Shown: positions 35,033 to 43,538 of the stretch, in pieces
Numbering within the stretch: position 1 is the stretch's first letter
How the letters are laid out: every line of letters begins with the position of its first letter
Source: Chersky-840 sp963764205
Lineage (GTDB): Bacteria; Actinomycetota; Acidimicrobiia; Acidimicrobiales; UBA8190
Assembly (NCBI GenBank): GCA_963764205.1
Contig: CAVXRN010000002.1
Span: 496,001-560,000, forward strand
DNA: 64,000 nt
Reading direction: 5' to 3'
Translations under genes and position numbers: made by a program
The notes under the pieces: model-generated
What the model was told of the DNA's origin: nothing
Database searches by the model: none
The model's input: only the letters and a program-made list of their open reading frames with translations

Positions 35033-36105
35033 CCATGTCGACGTTTCTCCAAGCCTGCCGTAGCGTTCGACCCGTCGACGCCGGTGCGGCATCTATGGCG
35101 GCGCAGTACCACGACCGCTTGACCAAACCGCGGGGATCGCTCGGTCGGCTCGAGGAGATCGGCATCCGCTTGTGCGCCATCGCCGGCACGTGCCCTCCGC
35201 CGGTGCCCGAGCCCGTCACCGTGGCGGTGTTCGCCGGGGACCACGGCGTGGTGGCCGAGGGCGTGACTCCCTGGCCACAAGAGGTGACCGCACAGATGGT
35301 GGCGAACTTCTGCGCCGGAGGGGCGGCGATCAACGTCCTCGCCCGTCATGTCGGAGCCCAGGTCGTCGTCGTGGACGTCGGCGTGGCCACGCCGATCCCC
35401 ACCGACTCCGAGGCGCTCGTACGTCGGAACGTGGCATCGGGGACCCACAACCTGGCCCTCGGTCCGGCGATGTCCGCCGACGAGGCCGGGGCCGCGCTCG
35501 AGGTGGGATTGAGCGTGGCCCGTCAGGCGGGGGCCGACGGTGCGGGCTTGCTCGTCACCGGGGACATGGGCATCGGGAACACCACGTCGGCGGCCGCCCT
35601 GATCGCGGCACGCACGGGCCGACCCGCAGGAGAGGTGACCGGACGGGGGACGGGCATCGACGACGCCGCCCTGGAGCGCAAGACGAACGTCATCGCTCGC
35701 GCCTTGGCTCGGGTGCCGGCAGACGCGGATCCGTTGGTCGTCTTGCAGGAGCTCGGTGGTCTCGAGATCGCGGCATTGTGCGGCTTCGTCGTGGGGGCGG
35801 CGTCGTGCCGGGTGCCCGTCATCGTCGACGGGGTCATCGCGGCGGCGGCATCGTTGATGGCGACGGCGTTCGTCCCCGAGGTCGCCGGGTATCTGATCGT
35901 GGGCCACCGTTCCAGCGAGCCGGGGTCGTCGGTCGTGCTCGAGGAGCTCGGACTCTCGCCCGTCCTCGATCTGGGCATGCGACTGGGGGAGGGCACGGGC
36001 GCGGCCCTGGCGGTGCCGACGGTCCAAGCCGCGGCCAAGATCCTGCGTGAGATGGCGACGTTCGACTCCGCCGGAGTCAGCGACAAGGCGGATACGCAGC
36101 GTTGA
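35029..36105 (+). CDS. cobT: Nicotinate-nucleotide--dimethylbenzimidazole phosphoribosyltransferase
   Basis: A 358-residue CobT, which makes alpha-ribazole phosphate from the lower-ligand base. Clear motifs are DRLTKPRGSLGRLEEIGIRL, VFAGDHGVVAEGVTPWPQEVT, LVTGDMGIGNTTSAAAL, GRGTGIDDAALERK, and LDLGMRLGEGTGAAL with the catalytic Glu. ATG 35029 overlaps the upstream stop as ATGA. The final residues (DSAGVSDKADTQR) run into the TTG start of cobQ. Confidence 0.96.
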   Translation: MTMSTFLQACRSVRPVDAGAASMAAQYHDRLTKPRGSLGRLEEIGIRLCAIAGTCPPPVPEPVTVAVFAGDHGVVAEGVTPWPQEVTAQMVANFCAGGAAINVLARHVGAQVVVVDVGVATPIPTDSEALVRRNVASGTHNLALGPAMSADEAGAALEVGLSVARQAGADGAGLLVTGDMGIGNTTSAAALIAARTGRPAGEVTGRGTGIDDAALERKTNVIARALARVPADADPLVVLQELGGLEIAALCGFVVGAASCRVPVIVDGVIAAAASLMATAFVPEVAGYLIVGHRSSEPGSSVVLEELGLSPVLDLGMRLGEGTGAALAVPTVQAAAKILREMATFDSAGVSDKADTQR

Positions 36106-37655
36106 GAGGTACCGTCCTGGTCACCGGTACGTCGTCGGGAGCGGGCAAGAGCACACTGGTGACGGGGTTGTGCCGGTGGTGCGCGCGTCAGGGCATCTCG
36201 GTGGCGCCGTTCAAAGCCCAGAACATGTCGCTCAACTCGTTCGTCACGCGTGGGGGCGAGGAGATCGGCCGAGCCCAGGCATCGCAGGCCCACGCGGCGC
36301 GGGTCGAGCCCGAGGCCTCGATGAACCCCGTCCTGCTCAAGCCGGGCACCGACTCGCGAAGCCAAGTCGTCGTGATGGGCCGTCCGGTGGGGGAGATGGA
36401 GGCGCGACGGTACTGGGAGGAGAAGAAGAGCCTCCTCGACGTCGTCGTCGGGTCGTACCGCGACCTGCGGGCTCGGTTCGACGTCGTCCTCTGTGAGGGG
36501 GCCGGCAGCCCGGCCGAGATCAACCTCCGGCAGGCCGACATCGTGAACCTGGGGTTCGCCCGGGCGGTGGGGGCGCCGGTGATCGTCGTCTCGGACATCG
36601 ACCGGGGTGGGATGTTCGCGTCCCTGGTCGGCACCGTGGCCCTGCTCGACGACGAGGACCAGCGACTGGTCCAAGGGTTCGTCGTGAACCGATTCCGTGG
36701 CGAGCGAGCCCTTCTCGACCCCGGCCTCGAGATGTTGGAGACCATGACGGGCCGACCGACGTTCGGCGTGTTGCCCTATGTCGCCGATCTCTGGCTCGAC
36801 GCCGAGGACCGCCCCGACCCGTCGGCCTATCGCGACCCGGGGGCACCGATCGGAGACGACACCTTGCGGGTGGCGGTGGTCCACCTGCCACGGTCGAGCA
36901 ATCTCACCGACATGGACCCGTTGGCGGCCGAGCCGGGTGTGACGGTTCGCTTCGCCACTCATCGGGAGGAAATCGCCGACGCCGATCTCGTCGTCGTGCC
37001 CGGCACGAGGGCCACGGTGGCGGACCTCGAGTGGCTTCGCAGTCGCGGGATCGACCGTGCGCTGCACGAACGAGCAGACGCGGCTCGCCCCGTCCTGGGG
37101 ATCTGCGGTGGCTATCAGATGTTGGGCGCGTCGATCGACGACCAGGTCGAAAGTGGACGCGGCATCGTCGACGGTCTCAACCTCCTTCCGGTGCAGACGG
37201 TGTTCGGTGCCGACAAGGTGCTGGCCCGACCGCGCCGGAGGATCGCCGACGGCAGTGCGGTCGAGGGGTACGAGATCCACCACGGCGTCGTGCACCGATC
37301 GGGTGGGGACCCGTTCTTCGCCGACGAGGGATGTCGTGTGGGCTCGGTGGCGGGGACGTCGTGGCACGGGCTGTTCGAGAACGACGGCTTCCGACGTGCG
37401 TTCCTGGTGGAGGTGGGGCTTCGGGCCGAGCGTTCGTTCGTGCCCTCGCCCAAGAATTTCGCCGAGGTCCGCGAGGCACGGTTCGATCGCCTGGCGGACA
37501 TGGTCGCCGACCATCTGGATACCGATGCGCTTTGTCGGGTCATCGAGGGTCAGATCCAACGGTACGGCTCGCTGCGCATCTCCTCGGCACACGCACCGCC
37601 GAAGGGCCAACCGACCCGGACGAACGCGGTACCATCGCGGACTCCGGGCGCATAG
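36102..37655 (+). CDS. cobQ: Cobyric acid synthase (amidating)
   Basis: A 517-residue CobQ/CbiP, which amidates four side chains of adenosylcobyrinate a,c-diamide. The N-terminal ATPase has VTGTSSGAGKSTLVTGLCRW, PFKAQNMSLNSFVT and LCEGAGSPAEINL. The C-terminal glutaminase has LGICGGYQMLG (Cys) and GYEIHHG (His). TTG 36102 overlaps the cobT stop. The last 25 residues (from about SAHAPPKGQ) look unconserved, and the stop TAG at 37653-37655 lies inside the 5' acceptor and linker bases of tRNA-Val. Confidence 0.94.
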   Translation: MRGTVLVTGTSSGAGKSTLVTGLCRWCARQGISVAPFKAQNMSLNSFVTRGGEEIGRAQASQAHAARVEPEASMNPVLLKPGTDSRSQVVVMGRPVGEMEARRYWEEKKSLLDVVVGSYRDLRARFDVVLCEGAGSPAEINLRQADIVNLGFARAVGAPVIVVSDIDRGGMFASLVGTVALLDDEDQRLVQGFVVNRFRGERALLDPGLEMLETMTGRPTFGVLPYVADLWLDAEDRPDPSAYRDPGAPIGDDTLRVAVVHLPRSSNLTDMDPLAAEPGVTVRFATHREEIADADLVVVPGTRATVADLEWLRSRGIDRALHERADAARPVLGICGGYQMLGASIDDQVESGRGIVDGLNLLPVQTVFGADKVLARPRRRIADGSAVEGYEIHHGVVHRSGGDPFFADEGCRVGSVAGTSWHGLFENDGFRRAFLVEVGLRAERSFVPSPKNFAEVREARFDRLADMVADHLDTDALCRVIEGQIQRYGSLRISSAHAPPKGQPTRTNAVPSRTPGA

Positions 37656-37719
37656 CTCAGTTGGTTAGAGCGCAGCCTTCACACGGCTGAGGTCGAGGGT
37701 TCGAGTCCCCCTGCGCCCA
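37646..37719 (+). tRNA. tRNA-Val (anticodon CAC)
   Basis: A 74-base cloverleaf. The acceptor GGGCGCA pairs with TGCGCCC (37712-37718), D-stem GCTC/GAGC, anticodon stem CAGCC/GGCTG around loop TTCACAC with CAC at 37680-37682, and T-arm GAGGG-TTCGAGT-CCCCC. The discriminator is A 37719 and no CCA is encoded. One A-C mismatch sits in the T-stem. The 5' ten bases are shared with the end of cobQ, so the tRNA may be processed from the B12 operon transcript or have a promoter inside cobQ. Confidence 0.96.
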
Positions 37720-37732
37720 CGCTCTGACGGGG

Positions 37733-39889
37733 ATGACATCAGCGATGGGGCAGGGGGGATTGTCCGACCGAGAGCAACAGATCCGCGGCGATCGTTTCCT
37801 GGTCTCTGGGAACGAAGCGGGCACCGCGCCGGAGGACCGTTCTTTCAGGCCTGACGTCGAGGGTCTGCGAGCAGTGGCCATCGCGCTCGTGGTCCTGTTC
37901 CATTCGGGCATCTCGGCGTTGTCGGGCGGGTACGTCGGGGTCGACGTCTTCTTCGTGATCTCGGGGTTCGTCATCACCGGGGTGCTGCTCCGGGAGCGGT
38001 CCTCGACCGGGCAGACGTCGATCCTCGCGTTCTACGGGCGGCGGTGCCGTCGGATCATCCCCGCCGCCTCTCTCGTCATCCTCGTCACCGTCGCCATGGC
38101 GTATGTGCTGGTGGGGTCCGTCACCGGGAGTCGCACCGCCACCGACGGCCGCTGGGCCGCCGTGTTCCTGGCCAACTTCCATTTCGCCGCGGTGGGGACC
38201 GACTACCTGAGCTCGCAGCTCCCGCCGTCGCCCCTCCAGAACTTCTGGTCGCTCGCGGTCGAGGAGCAGTTCTACGTCGTGTATCCCACGCTGTTCCTCG
38301 TCGTGGCGAGCATCGGGACGCGCCTGGCGCTGCGGGTCCGGTTGGCGATCGGCCTCGTTGTCGTGATCGGCGCATCGCTGGCCTTCTCGGTCGTCGACAC
38401 CGCCAGCCACCCCACAGGGGCATACTTCTCGCCCTTCACCAGGGCGTGGGAATTGGCACTGGGCGCCCTGATCGCGGTGGCGACGCCGTGGCTGTTGAAG
38501 GTCCCCGAGCAACTGGCCGCCGTCGCCACGTGGCTCGGGCTCGGCGCCATCCTCATCGCGGCCCTCGCGTTCGACACCCAGACCGCATATCCGGGATCAC
38601 TGGTAACCATCCCGGTGATCGGCGCCGGACTCGTCATCGCGGGCGGCGTGCGGGTCTCGGAATTCGGTGCCGAGGTCCTCCTCGGGGTGCGTCCCCTTCG
38701 GTGGTTGGGCCGGCTCTCGTACTCGCTCTATCTCTGGCACTGGCCCATCCTCGTCATCGTGGCGGAACGTGCCGGCAAGACGACCCTTCCGGTCCTCCAG
38801 AGCCTCGGATGGGACCTGGTGGCCCTCGCCGCCGCGGCGGCGACGTACCGGGTCGTGGAGAACCCCATCCGTCATGCCGTCGCGCTGCGCCGCGTCCCGT
38901 GGGCGAGCGTCGGGCTCGGGGTCGCCCTCGTGGCCGTGACGCTCGTCGGTATCACCGCGTTCACGCATCTGCCGTCCGCGTCTGCCGCACCGTCGGGGCA
39001 CGCCGCGGCTCCGCCGCCGCCGGCGTCCTCGGTCAGCCAGGTCCTCCGGGTCGTGGCGCGCTCGGGCGCCATCTCGACCGTGCCCTCGGACCTCGACCTC
39101 CCGGTCGCCCAGGCCATCGCCCAACCGGCGTCGAACCTGGGCGAGCCGCCCGCCAGCAGCGGGTGCGTCATCGGGTTCACGCAGAGCACGGCCCCGGCAT
39201 GCACCTTCGGCGACCGAGCCGCCACCCGCACCATCGTGCTGTACGGCGACTCCCACGCGGGCATGTGGTTCCAGGCTCTCGACGACATCGCCATCCGCTC
39301 CCACTGGAAGTTGGTCATCCTGTTCAAGTCGGCGTGCCCCGCCGCCTTGCCCACCCGGACCCGCGGGATCCCGGGAAAGGGCGACACGCGCTGGCAGGCG
39401 TGTGACGAGTGGCACCGCTACGCCCTGGCTCGCATCAACCGGACCGGGCCAGAGCTTCTCGTCGTCACCCAGAACGTCAGCCGCGCTCCCGACGGATATC
39501 CCTACACGCCCAGGCAGTGGCAGGCGGGCCTTCAACAATTCCTCGGGTCGGTGACGGCATCGAATACCAAGAAGGTCGTGCTCGGGAACATCCCGACCAC
39601 CGGCGGTCCGGTGTGCCTGGCCCAGCACAGCGACGATGTCCAGGCCTGCGCCGGACACCCCATCACCAAGTACAACGAAGCGGAGCAGCGTGCCGCCGGG
39701 CTCAGCGGCGCCGGGTACGTCGACGTGACCCCATGGTTCTGCCGTACCACCTGCAGCCCCGTGGTCGGGAACGTGAACGTCTACTTCAACACCTCACATG
39801 TCTCGACGCCGTACACGCGCTTCCTCGAGACGGTGTTGGGCCAAGCGCTCGGCATCGGGGTCCCTGGACAGACGGGCCCGGCGACGTGA
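37733..39889 (+). CDS. OafA/YrhL-type membrane acyltransferase with SGNH domain
   Basis: A 718-residue acyltransferase-3 protein with a C-terminal SGNH esterase-like domain. The N-terminal half has PDVEGLRAVAIALVVLFHSG (catalytic His region), GGYVGVDVFFVISGFVITG, FYGRRCRRIIPA, FWSLAVEEQFYVVYP and LYLWHWPILVI within about ten membrane helices. From about residue 480 comes VLYGDSHAGMWFQAL (the GDSH nucleophile block), and near the end NTSHVSTPYTRFLE with the matching His. Such proteins O-acylate surface glycans or peptidoglycan. It begins 13 bases after tRNA-Val. Confidence 0.9.
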   Translation: MTSAMGQGGLSDREQQIRGDRFLVSGNEAGTAPEDRSFRPDVEGLRAVAIALVVLFHSGISALSGGYVGVDVFFVISGFVITGVLLRERSSTGQTSILAFYGRRCRRIIPAASLVILVTVAMAYVLVGSVTGSRTATDGRWAAVFLANFHFAAVGTDYLSSQLPPSPLQNFWSLAVEEQFYVVYPTLFLVVASIGTRLALRVRLAIGLVVVIGASLAFSVVDTASHPTGAYFSPFTRAWELALGALIAVATPWLLKVPEQLAAVATWLGLGAILIAALAFDTQTAYPGSLVTIPVIGAGLVIAGGVRVSEFGAEVLLGVRPLRWLGRLSYSLYLWHWPILVIVAERAGKTTLPVLQSLGWDLVALAAAAATYRVVENPIRHAVALRRVPWASVGLGVALVAVTLVGITAFTHLPSASAAPSGHAAAPPPPASSVSQVLRVVARSGAISTVPSDLDLPVAQAIAQPASNLGEPPASSGCVIGFTQSTAPACTFGDRAATRTIVLYGDSHAGMWFQALDDIAIRSHWKLVILFKSACPAALPTRTRGIPGKGDTRWQACDEWHRYALARINRTGPELLVVTQNVSRAPDGYPYTPRQWQAGLQQFLGSVTASNTKKVVLGNIPTTGGPVCLAQHSDDVQACAGHPITKYNEAEQRAAGLSGAGYVDVTPWFCRTTCSPVVGNVNVYFNTSHVSTPYTRFLETVLGQALGIGVPGQTGPAT

Positions 39890-39931
39890 GCAACTCGTGC
39901 ATGGCACCCGGATTGCGGCGCCACGATGTGC

Positions 39932-40261
39932 TCAGTGGAAGGGGAACTGGCCGTACGTGCTGCACAGCCCGAATGCTTCGATCAACAAGAAGGCGCCGAC
40001 GACCGACAAGATGACCGCCTGGCGCCGACGCCCACTGTGACGGGCCATCACCGGCGCCATGTACCACTCGGGGAGTGGGCCGAAGGTGTCGGCCAGATAG
40101 TCCGAGAGCGGGACGGCGTCGGGGGCGAGCGGTTGGTCCGGGTCCGCCGCCAGGGCAAGCGCGGTGAGCTCCTCGTCGGAGATCATTCCGGGCGACTCGA
40201 GGTCCTCGGCCCTGCGTGCCGGCGCAGGGTGTCGCTCTGAGAGATGCACCGCAACCTCCAT
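39932..40261 (-). CDS. Hypothetical small protein with C-terminal membrane helix
   Basis: A 109-residue protein of unknown function. The N-terminal 75 residues are acidic and soluble (DEELTALALAADPDQPLAPD, LPEWYMAPVM). Then RHSGRRRQ precedes one membrane helix (AVILSVVGAFLLIEAFGLC), with the short C-terminus outside by the positive-inside rule. Codon use is normal for the window. It converges on the acyltransferase gene with 42 bases between. Confidence 0.6.
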   Translation of the reverse strand: MEVAVHLSERHPAPARRAEDLESPGMISDEELTALALAADPDQPLAPDAVPLSDYLADTFGPLPEWYMAPVMARHSGRRRQAVILSVVGAFLLIEAFGLCSTYGQFPFH

Positions 40262-40326
40262 CTGCCGGGTCGTCCTGATTCTACCGACGCACCGGCGGCG
40301 TCGGGTCCGCGCGCGGACCTAACCGT

Positions 40327-40947
40327 CTACTTGAGCGTGAGGATCCCCGACGTCACGTCGATCGAGGTCAAGCCGGTGGCCGCTCCGCAGGCGGAGAGCA
40401 ACTGGGTGCCCGTCTGGCTCGAATACGTGGCGGCGGTGGAGCTCGCACCGTGGTCGGAGCCCGAGAACGAGCCCGTGACCTTGGCCGTGCCGCCGGGCGC
40501 GGGGAGGATGAACCCCTCGCCGCCGGAGGGACCCGACGCCCCGGTGTAGCTCGAGAACGTGACGACCGAGCTGTGGATCGTCGATGGCGCCCATGTCAGG
40601 TCGACCGTCAGTGGCCTCGAGGTGAGCAGGCCTGCGCAGGCGTTGGTGGAGCTCGTGATCGTGGCTGATCCCGTCCCGCCCGTCACGCTCGCGACATTGG
40701 AGCCCTTGGTGGTGCACCCCGCAGCGTGCAAGGCGACGGTGGTGGACTCGGAGCTACCACCTTTCGTCGTCAGTGGCGGTGAGAAGGTCAGTGACCCCGT
40801 GATGGTGGTGCAGGTGACGCCGCCCGAGGCGACGGTGACAGTGGTCGTGGGCGGGCCGGCGCTGGGGCTCGAGCTCGACCCGCATGCCGTTGCCAGCGCG
40901 GCCACGAGGCAAAGGAAGAGGAGGAGGGCCGATCTCGACGGACGCAT
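40327..40947 (-). CDS. Secreted lipoprotein with a Cys-containing beta-rich domain
   Basis: A 206-residue lipoprotein beginning at ATG 40947 (MRPSRSALLLFLCLVAALATAC, lipobox Cys at about 22). The mature domain is Ser/Thr/Gly-rich with four spaced Cys residues and segments GVTCTTITGSLTFSPPL, LTVDLTW, GEGFILPAPGG and LTSIDVTSGILTL. The same order of motifs occurs in the N-terminal domain of the GH26-like enzyme at 58030, so this looks like a free-standing copy of that extracellular module. Role unknown, possibly carbohydrate or surface binding. Confidence 0.65.
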   Translation of the reverse strand: MRPSRSALLLFLCLVAALATACGSSSSPSAGPPTTTVTVASGGVTCTTITGSLTFSPPLTTKGGSSESTTVALHAAGCTTKGSNVASVTGGTGSATITSSTNACAGLLTSRPLTVDLTWAPSTIHSSVVTFSSYTGASGPSGGEGFILPAPGGTAKVTGSFSGSDHGASSTAATYSSQTGTQLLSACGAATGLTSIDVTSGILTLK

Positions 40948-41088
40948 GGTGGGACAACGGTAGCGGGAGTCGGCGCCGACCAGGACATCTCTGGGATGGC
41001 CGGGTGGCCAGCCGGGACGCCTGGTCTCGGCCATGGCCAACGCTGCCGTCGCCGGCGCGGCGCGGTTCGTGCACTAAACCGTGAGAAC

Positions 41089-41517
41089 GTGGACCGCGAT
41101 CACCGACTGGCGCTCGAGCCGCGGCTCGTCGCGGCTGTGGCAGCCGGGGGGGTCGGGTACGCGGTGGTGGCGTCGTCCACACGCCCTTTCACCGCACCCG
41201 CCGACGTCGTGACCGCGATCCCGCTTGCCGTTGCGGTCGTCGTCATGGGCTGGTCGAGGCTCGGCTCACCTCGTCACGGGACCGCACGTCGCATTGGTCG
41301 GAACGACGTCGCCGCGCCGTGGGGCCCGAGGTGGTTGGTGCCCCTGGTGCCACTCGTCGCGGCGGTCGGCTGGGAGCTGTTCTGCTTCTTCAGCGTGCCC
41401 CGTTCCTCGCACCCCACGTTGAGCTCGCTGCTCGACATCCTGGACTCCACCCGGGCCGGCAAGACCGTCGGGTTCGCGGCCTGGCTCGCACTCGGATGGT
41501 TCGTGGTGGTCATGTGA
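41089..41517 (+). CDS. Hypothetical membrane protein (about 142 aa)
   Basis: A protein starting at GTG 41089 (VDRDHRLALEPRLVAAVAAGG) with four hydrophobic segments: VAAVAAGGVGYAVVAS, VVTAIPLAVAVVVMGW, LVPLVPLVAAVGWELFCFF and TVGFAAWLALGWFVVVM. An acidic Glu lies inside the third segment. It resembles small uncharacterised actinobacterial membrane proteins. The stop overlaps the start of the next small membrane gene as GTGA, so the pair is co-translated and probably forms a complex. Confidence 0.6.
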   Translation: MDRDHRLALEPRLVAAVAAGGVGYAVVASSTRPFTAPADVVTAIPLAVAVVVMGWSRLGSPRHGTARRIGRNDVAAPWGPRWLVPLVPLVAAVGWELFCFFSVPRSSHPTLSSLLDILDSTRAGKTVGFAAWLALGWFVVVM

Positions 41518-41714
41518 TCGACCGTCACGTGACCCTCGTGGTGTGGGGTGCCCTCGGCGTGGCGGTCGTCGTGACGCAGCTGGCGGCAGCGGTCTCGGGC
41601 GGTCGCGTGCCGGGCATCGGTGCTCTGGTCCAGCGCGCCGGGTCCAACCGGGTGAGCCGACTGGGACTGGTGCTGGCCTGGATGTGGCTCGGTTGGCATG
41701 CCTTTGCCCGGTGA
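41514..41714 (+). CDS. Small two-helix membrane protein
   Basis: A 66-residue protein from GTG 41514. It has two membrane helices: VTLVVWGALGVAVVVTQLAAAVSG, and LGLVLAWMWLGWHAFAR after a polar VQRAGSNRVSR loop. The pattern is that of DUF6186-like small membrane proteins, an assignment made from memory of the pattern only. It is translationally coupled to the preceding membrane gene. Function unknown. Confidence 0.55.
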   Translation: MIDRHVTLVVWGALGVAVVVTQLAAAVSGGRVPGIGALVQRAGSNRVSRLGLVLAWMWLGWHAFAR

Positions 41715-41759
41715 AGGGCTCCGAGCACCGTCTCGGGCTCGTATCGATCCCCGGTAGGT

Positions 41760-42599
41760 TTGCCCGACGTGCGGGCGCACCCGGTCACCCCGGCGCTGGG
41801 AGCGGTCGTCGACGGCGTCGACCTGGCGGTCGGGATCGGCGACGACACGGCGGCTGAGATCCGCGCCGCGCTGCTCACCTACAAGGTGCTGTGGTTGCGG
41901 GGGCAGTCACTCGATGCCGCGTCGATGACGGCGCTGGCGACGAGGTTCGGGACCCCCACCGAAGCGCACCCGGTCGAGCCCAGTCTGGAGGGCCATCCCG
42001 AGGTCCTCCCGCTGGACTCCGAGCAAGGCGCTCGGGCGGATGTGTGGCACAGCGATCTCACGTTCCAGGAGCGCCCCCCTCTGGGCGCACTCCTGCACGC
42101 GGTCGAGGTCCCGCCGGTCGGAGGCGACACACAGTGGGCGGACATGACCGGCGCCTATCTCTCGCTTTCGGCCCCGTTGCGCGCCTTCATCGACGGGCTG
42201 ACGGCGACGCACTCGCCCACCAAGGCGGGAGGCTACTTCGCCGGTCGCGACGCCACCGGCGGTGAAGCGGCGCGGTCCACGGCGTCGACCGCCGCTCGGC
42301 ATCCGGTCGTGCGGACGCACCCCGAGACCCGGTCACGCAGCCTCTTCGTGAACCCGCTGTTCACCGACAAACTCGACGGGTTGCGTCGGCGAGAGAGCGA
42401 CGCCGTGCTGGGTCTTCTCTACGAAGCGGCCCTGGCCCCCGAACGCCTGGTGCGATGGCGATGGGAAGCGGGCGACGTGGCGTTCTGGGACAACCGATGC
42501 ACCATGCATTACGCGTTGTTGGATTTCGAGGATCGGCGCCGGAGGATGCTGCGGGTGGCGCTGGAGGGAGAGCGGCCGATGGGGGTGACGGGCTCCTAG
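41760..42599 (+). CDS. TauD/TfdA-family Fe(II)/2-oxoglutarate dioxygenase
   Basis: A 279-residue dioxygenase. It shows VHPVTPALGAVVDGVDL-like spacing at the start, KVLWLRGQSLDAASMTALATRFG, the iron motif VWHSDLTFQERPP (HxD), GGDTQWADM, RTHPETRSRSLFVNP, and WEAGDVAFWDNRCTMHYAL (distal His), with RRMLRV near the end. It hydroxylates taurine- or 2,4-D-like substrates; the exact substrate is unknown. The start is TTG 41760 or GTG 41769. The last four bases overlap the convergent gene. Confidence 0.88.
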   Translation: MPDVRAHPVTPALGAVVDGVDLAVGIGDDTAAEIRAALLTYKVLWLRGQSLDAASMTALATRFGTPTEAHPVEPSLEGHPEVLPLDSEQGARADVWHSDLTFQERPPLGALLHAVEVPPVGGDTQWADMTGAYLSLSAPLRAFIDGLTATHSPTKAGGYFAGRDATGGEAARSTASTAARHPVVRTHPETRSRSLFVNPLFTDKLDGLRRRESDAVLGLLYEAALAPERLVRWRWEAGDVAFWDNRCTMHYALLDFEDRRRRMLRVALEGERPMGVTGS

Positions 42600-43381
42600 G
42601 TCGCGGTGCGCGTGGCCACGATGCTCCCGCGCCCCCCGTTGGAGTTTTCGAACGTGCCTTGGATGCGCGTCTTGCTCCCGCTTTTCGAGATGAACCCGGT
42701 GCCCTGCTCGGTGCCACTGCCGAGGCTGACGGTGAACGACACTGCGGTACCCGAGGCCGTCCCCTTGATGCGCTCGACACCCACCGCGGAGGTGATCGTG
42801 CCGGTGAATGCGCCAGTGGACCGGTTCTGGGTGGTGATGTGCATCGTCGCGGTCGAGAACGCACCGGCATAGGTGTCGAGGACGCTCCACGAGCCACGAA
42901 GGTCGGTGGCGACGACGACGGGCACCGACGGCAGGGTGGCGGCGCGCGCCGCGGAGTGGAACGGTCCGATGTGGATCACCGCCGACAGGCCCGTGAGCAG
43001 TGCGGCCACGGCGACGATCAGCGCGAGGCGTGGAGCCAGGCGCCCACCGGGAGCGACACGGTGCGCGTCGTCGGGACGGTGGCGCGACCCGCCCGCTGGG
43101 CCGGTCGTCACGGCATCGGGCACCTCGTCGGGGCCGACGGTCCACTGCGGGCCCGGCGGTGGTTCCCCTGCTCGCGCCGCGCGGGCGTCGGGGACGGGGT
43201 CGAGCGAGCGCGGCGGGGGGGCGCCTCGGGTGTGCGGGGTGGGGTCTGGGTCTCCGAACCGGCCCAGGACGAGGTCCACGGGCTCGGGCGGGAGCGACGC
43301 GCCGGCGCTGGGACGCGTCGGGGGGAGGACGGGCGGGCGAGGAGGAGGGCCGCTCGATGGCTCTGGGCGCGGCTCCGTCAC
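42596..43381 (-). CDS. Membrane-anchored protein with proline-rich head and beta domain
   Basis: A 261-residue protein. Residues 1-110 are Pro/Arg/Gly-rich and presumably cytoplasmic. One membrane helix follows (LALIVAVAALLTGLSAVIHI), then a roughly 105-residue extracytoplasmic domain: DLRGSWSVLDTYAGAFSTATMHI, GAFTGTITS, IKGTASGTAVSFTVSLG and TRIQGTFENSNGGRGSIVATR. The alternation of short strands with Gly turns looks like a small beta-barrel or lipocalin-like fold. Function unknown. Its start lies about 120 bases from the iron box of the divergent iron transporter. Confidence 0.6.
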   Translation of the reverse strand: MTEPRPEPSSGPPPRPPVLPPTRPSAGASLPPEPVDLVLGRFGDPDPTPHTRGAPPPRSLDPVPDARAARAGEPPPGPQWTVGPDEVPDAVTTGPAGGSRHRPDDAHRVAPGGRLAPRLALIVAVAALLTGLSAVIHIGPFHSAARAATLPSVPVVVATDLRGSWSVLDTYAGAFSTATMHITTQNRSTGAFTGTITSAVGVERIKGTASGTAVSFTVSLGSGTEQGTGFISKSGSKTRIQGTFENSNGGRGSIVATRTAT

Positions 43382-43499
43382 TGTGGTGACATCGGCGAGC
43401 CGCGAAGGGGCCTTGAGCTGGATGGCTCTCGGAGGACGATGCCGCGACGACGTGGATCGCGCCGGAAATGGGCGCCTTGCTGGGCCGAAAGCGCCAATG

Positions 43500-43518
43500 T
43501 TAGGTTAGCCTTACCTAA
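43500..43518. promoter_or_regulatory. DtxR/IdeR iron box
   Basis: TTAGGTTAGCCTTACCTAA agrees with the 19-bp DtxR/IdeR consensus at 18 positions. It lies 20 bases before the start of the iron-binding protein gene, where a bound iron-loaded repressor would cover the promoter. Expected result: the iron transporter is expressed only under iron limitation. The divergent membrane-anchored gene could also respond. Confidence 0.9.
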
Positions 43519-43538
43519 CAGAAACCCAGCGTGCCCTT

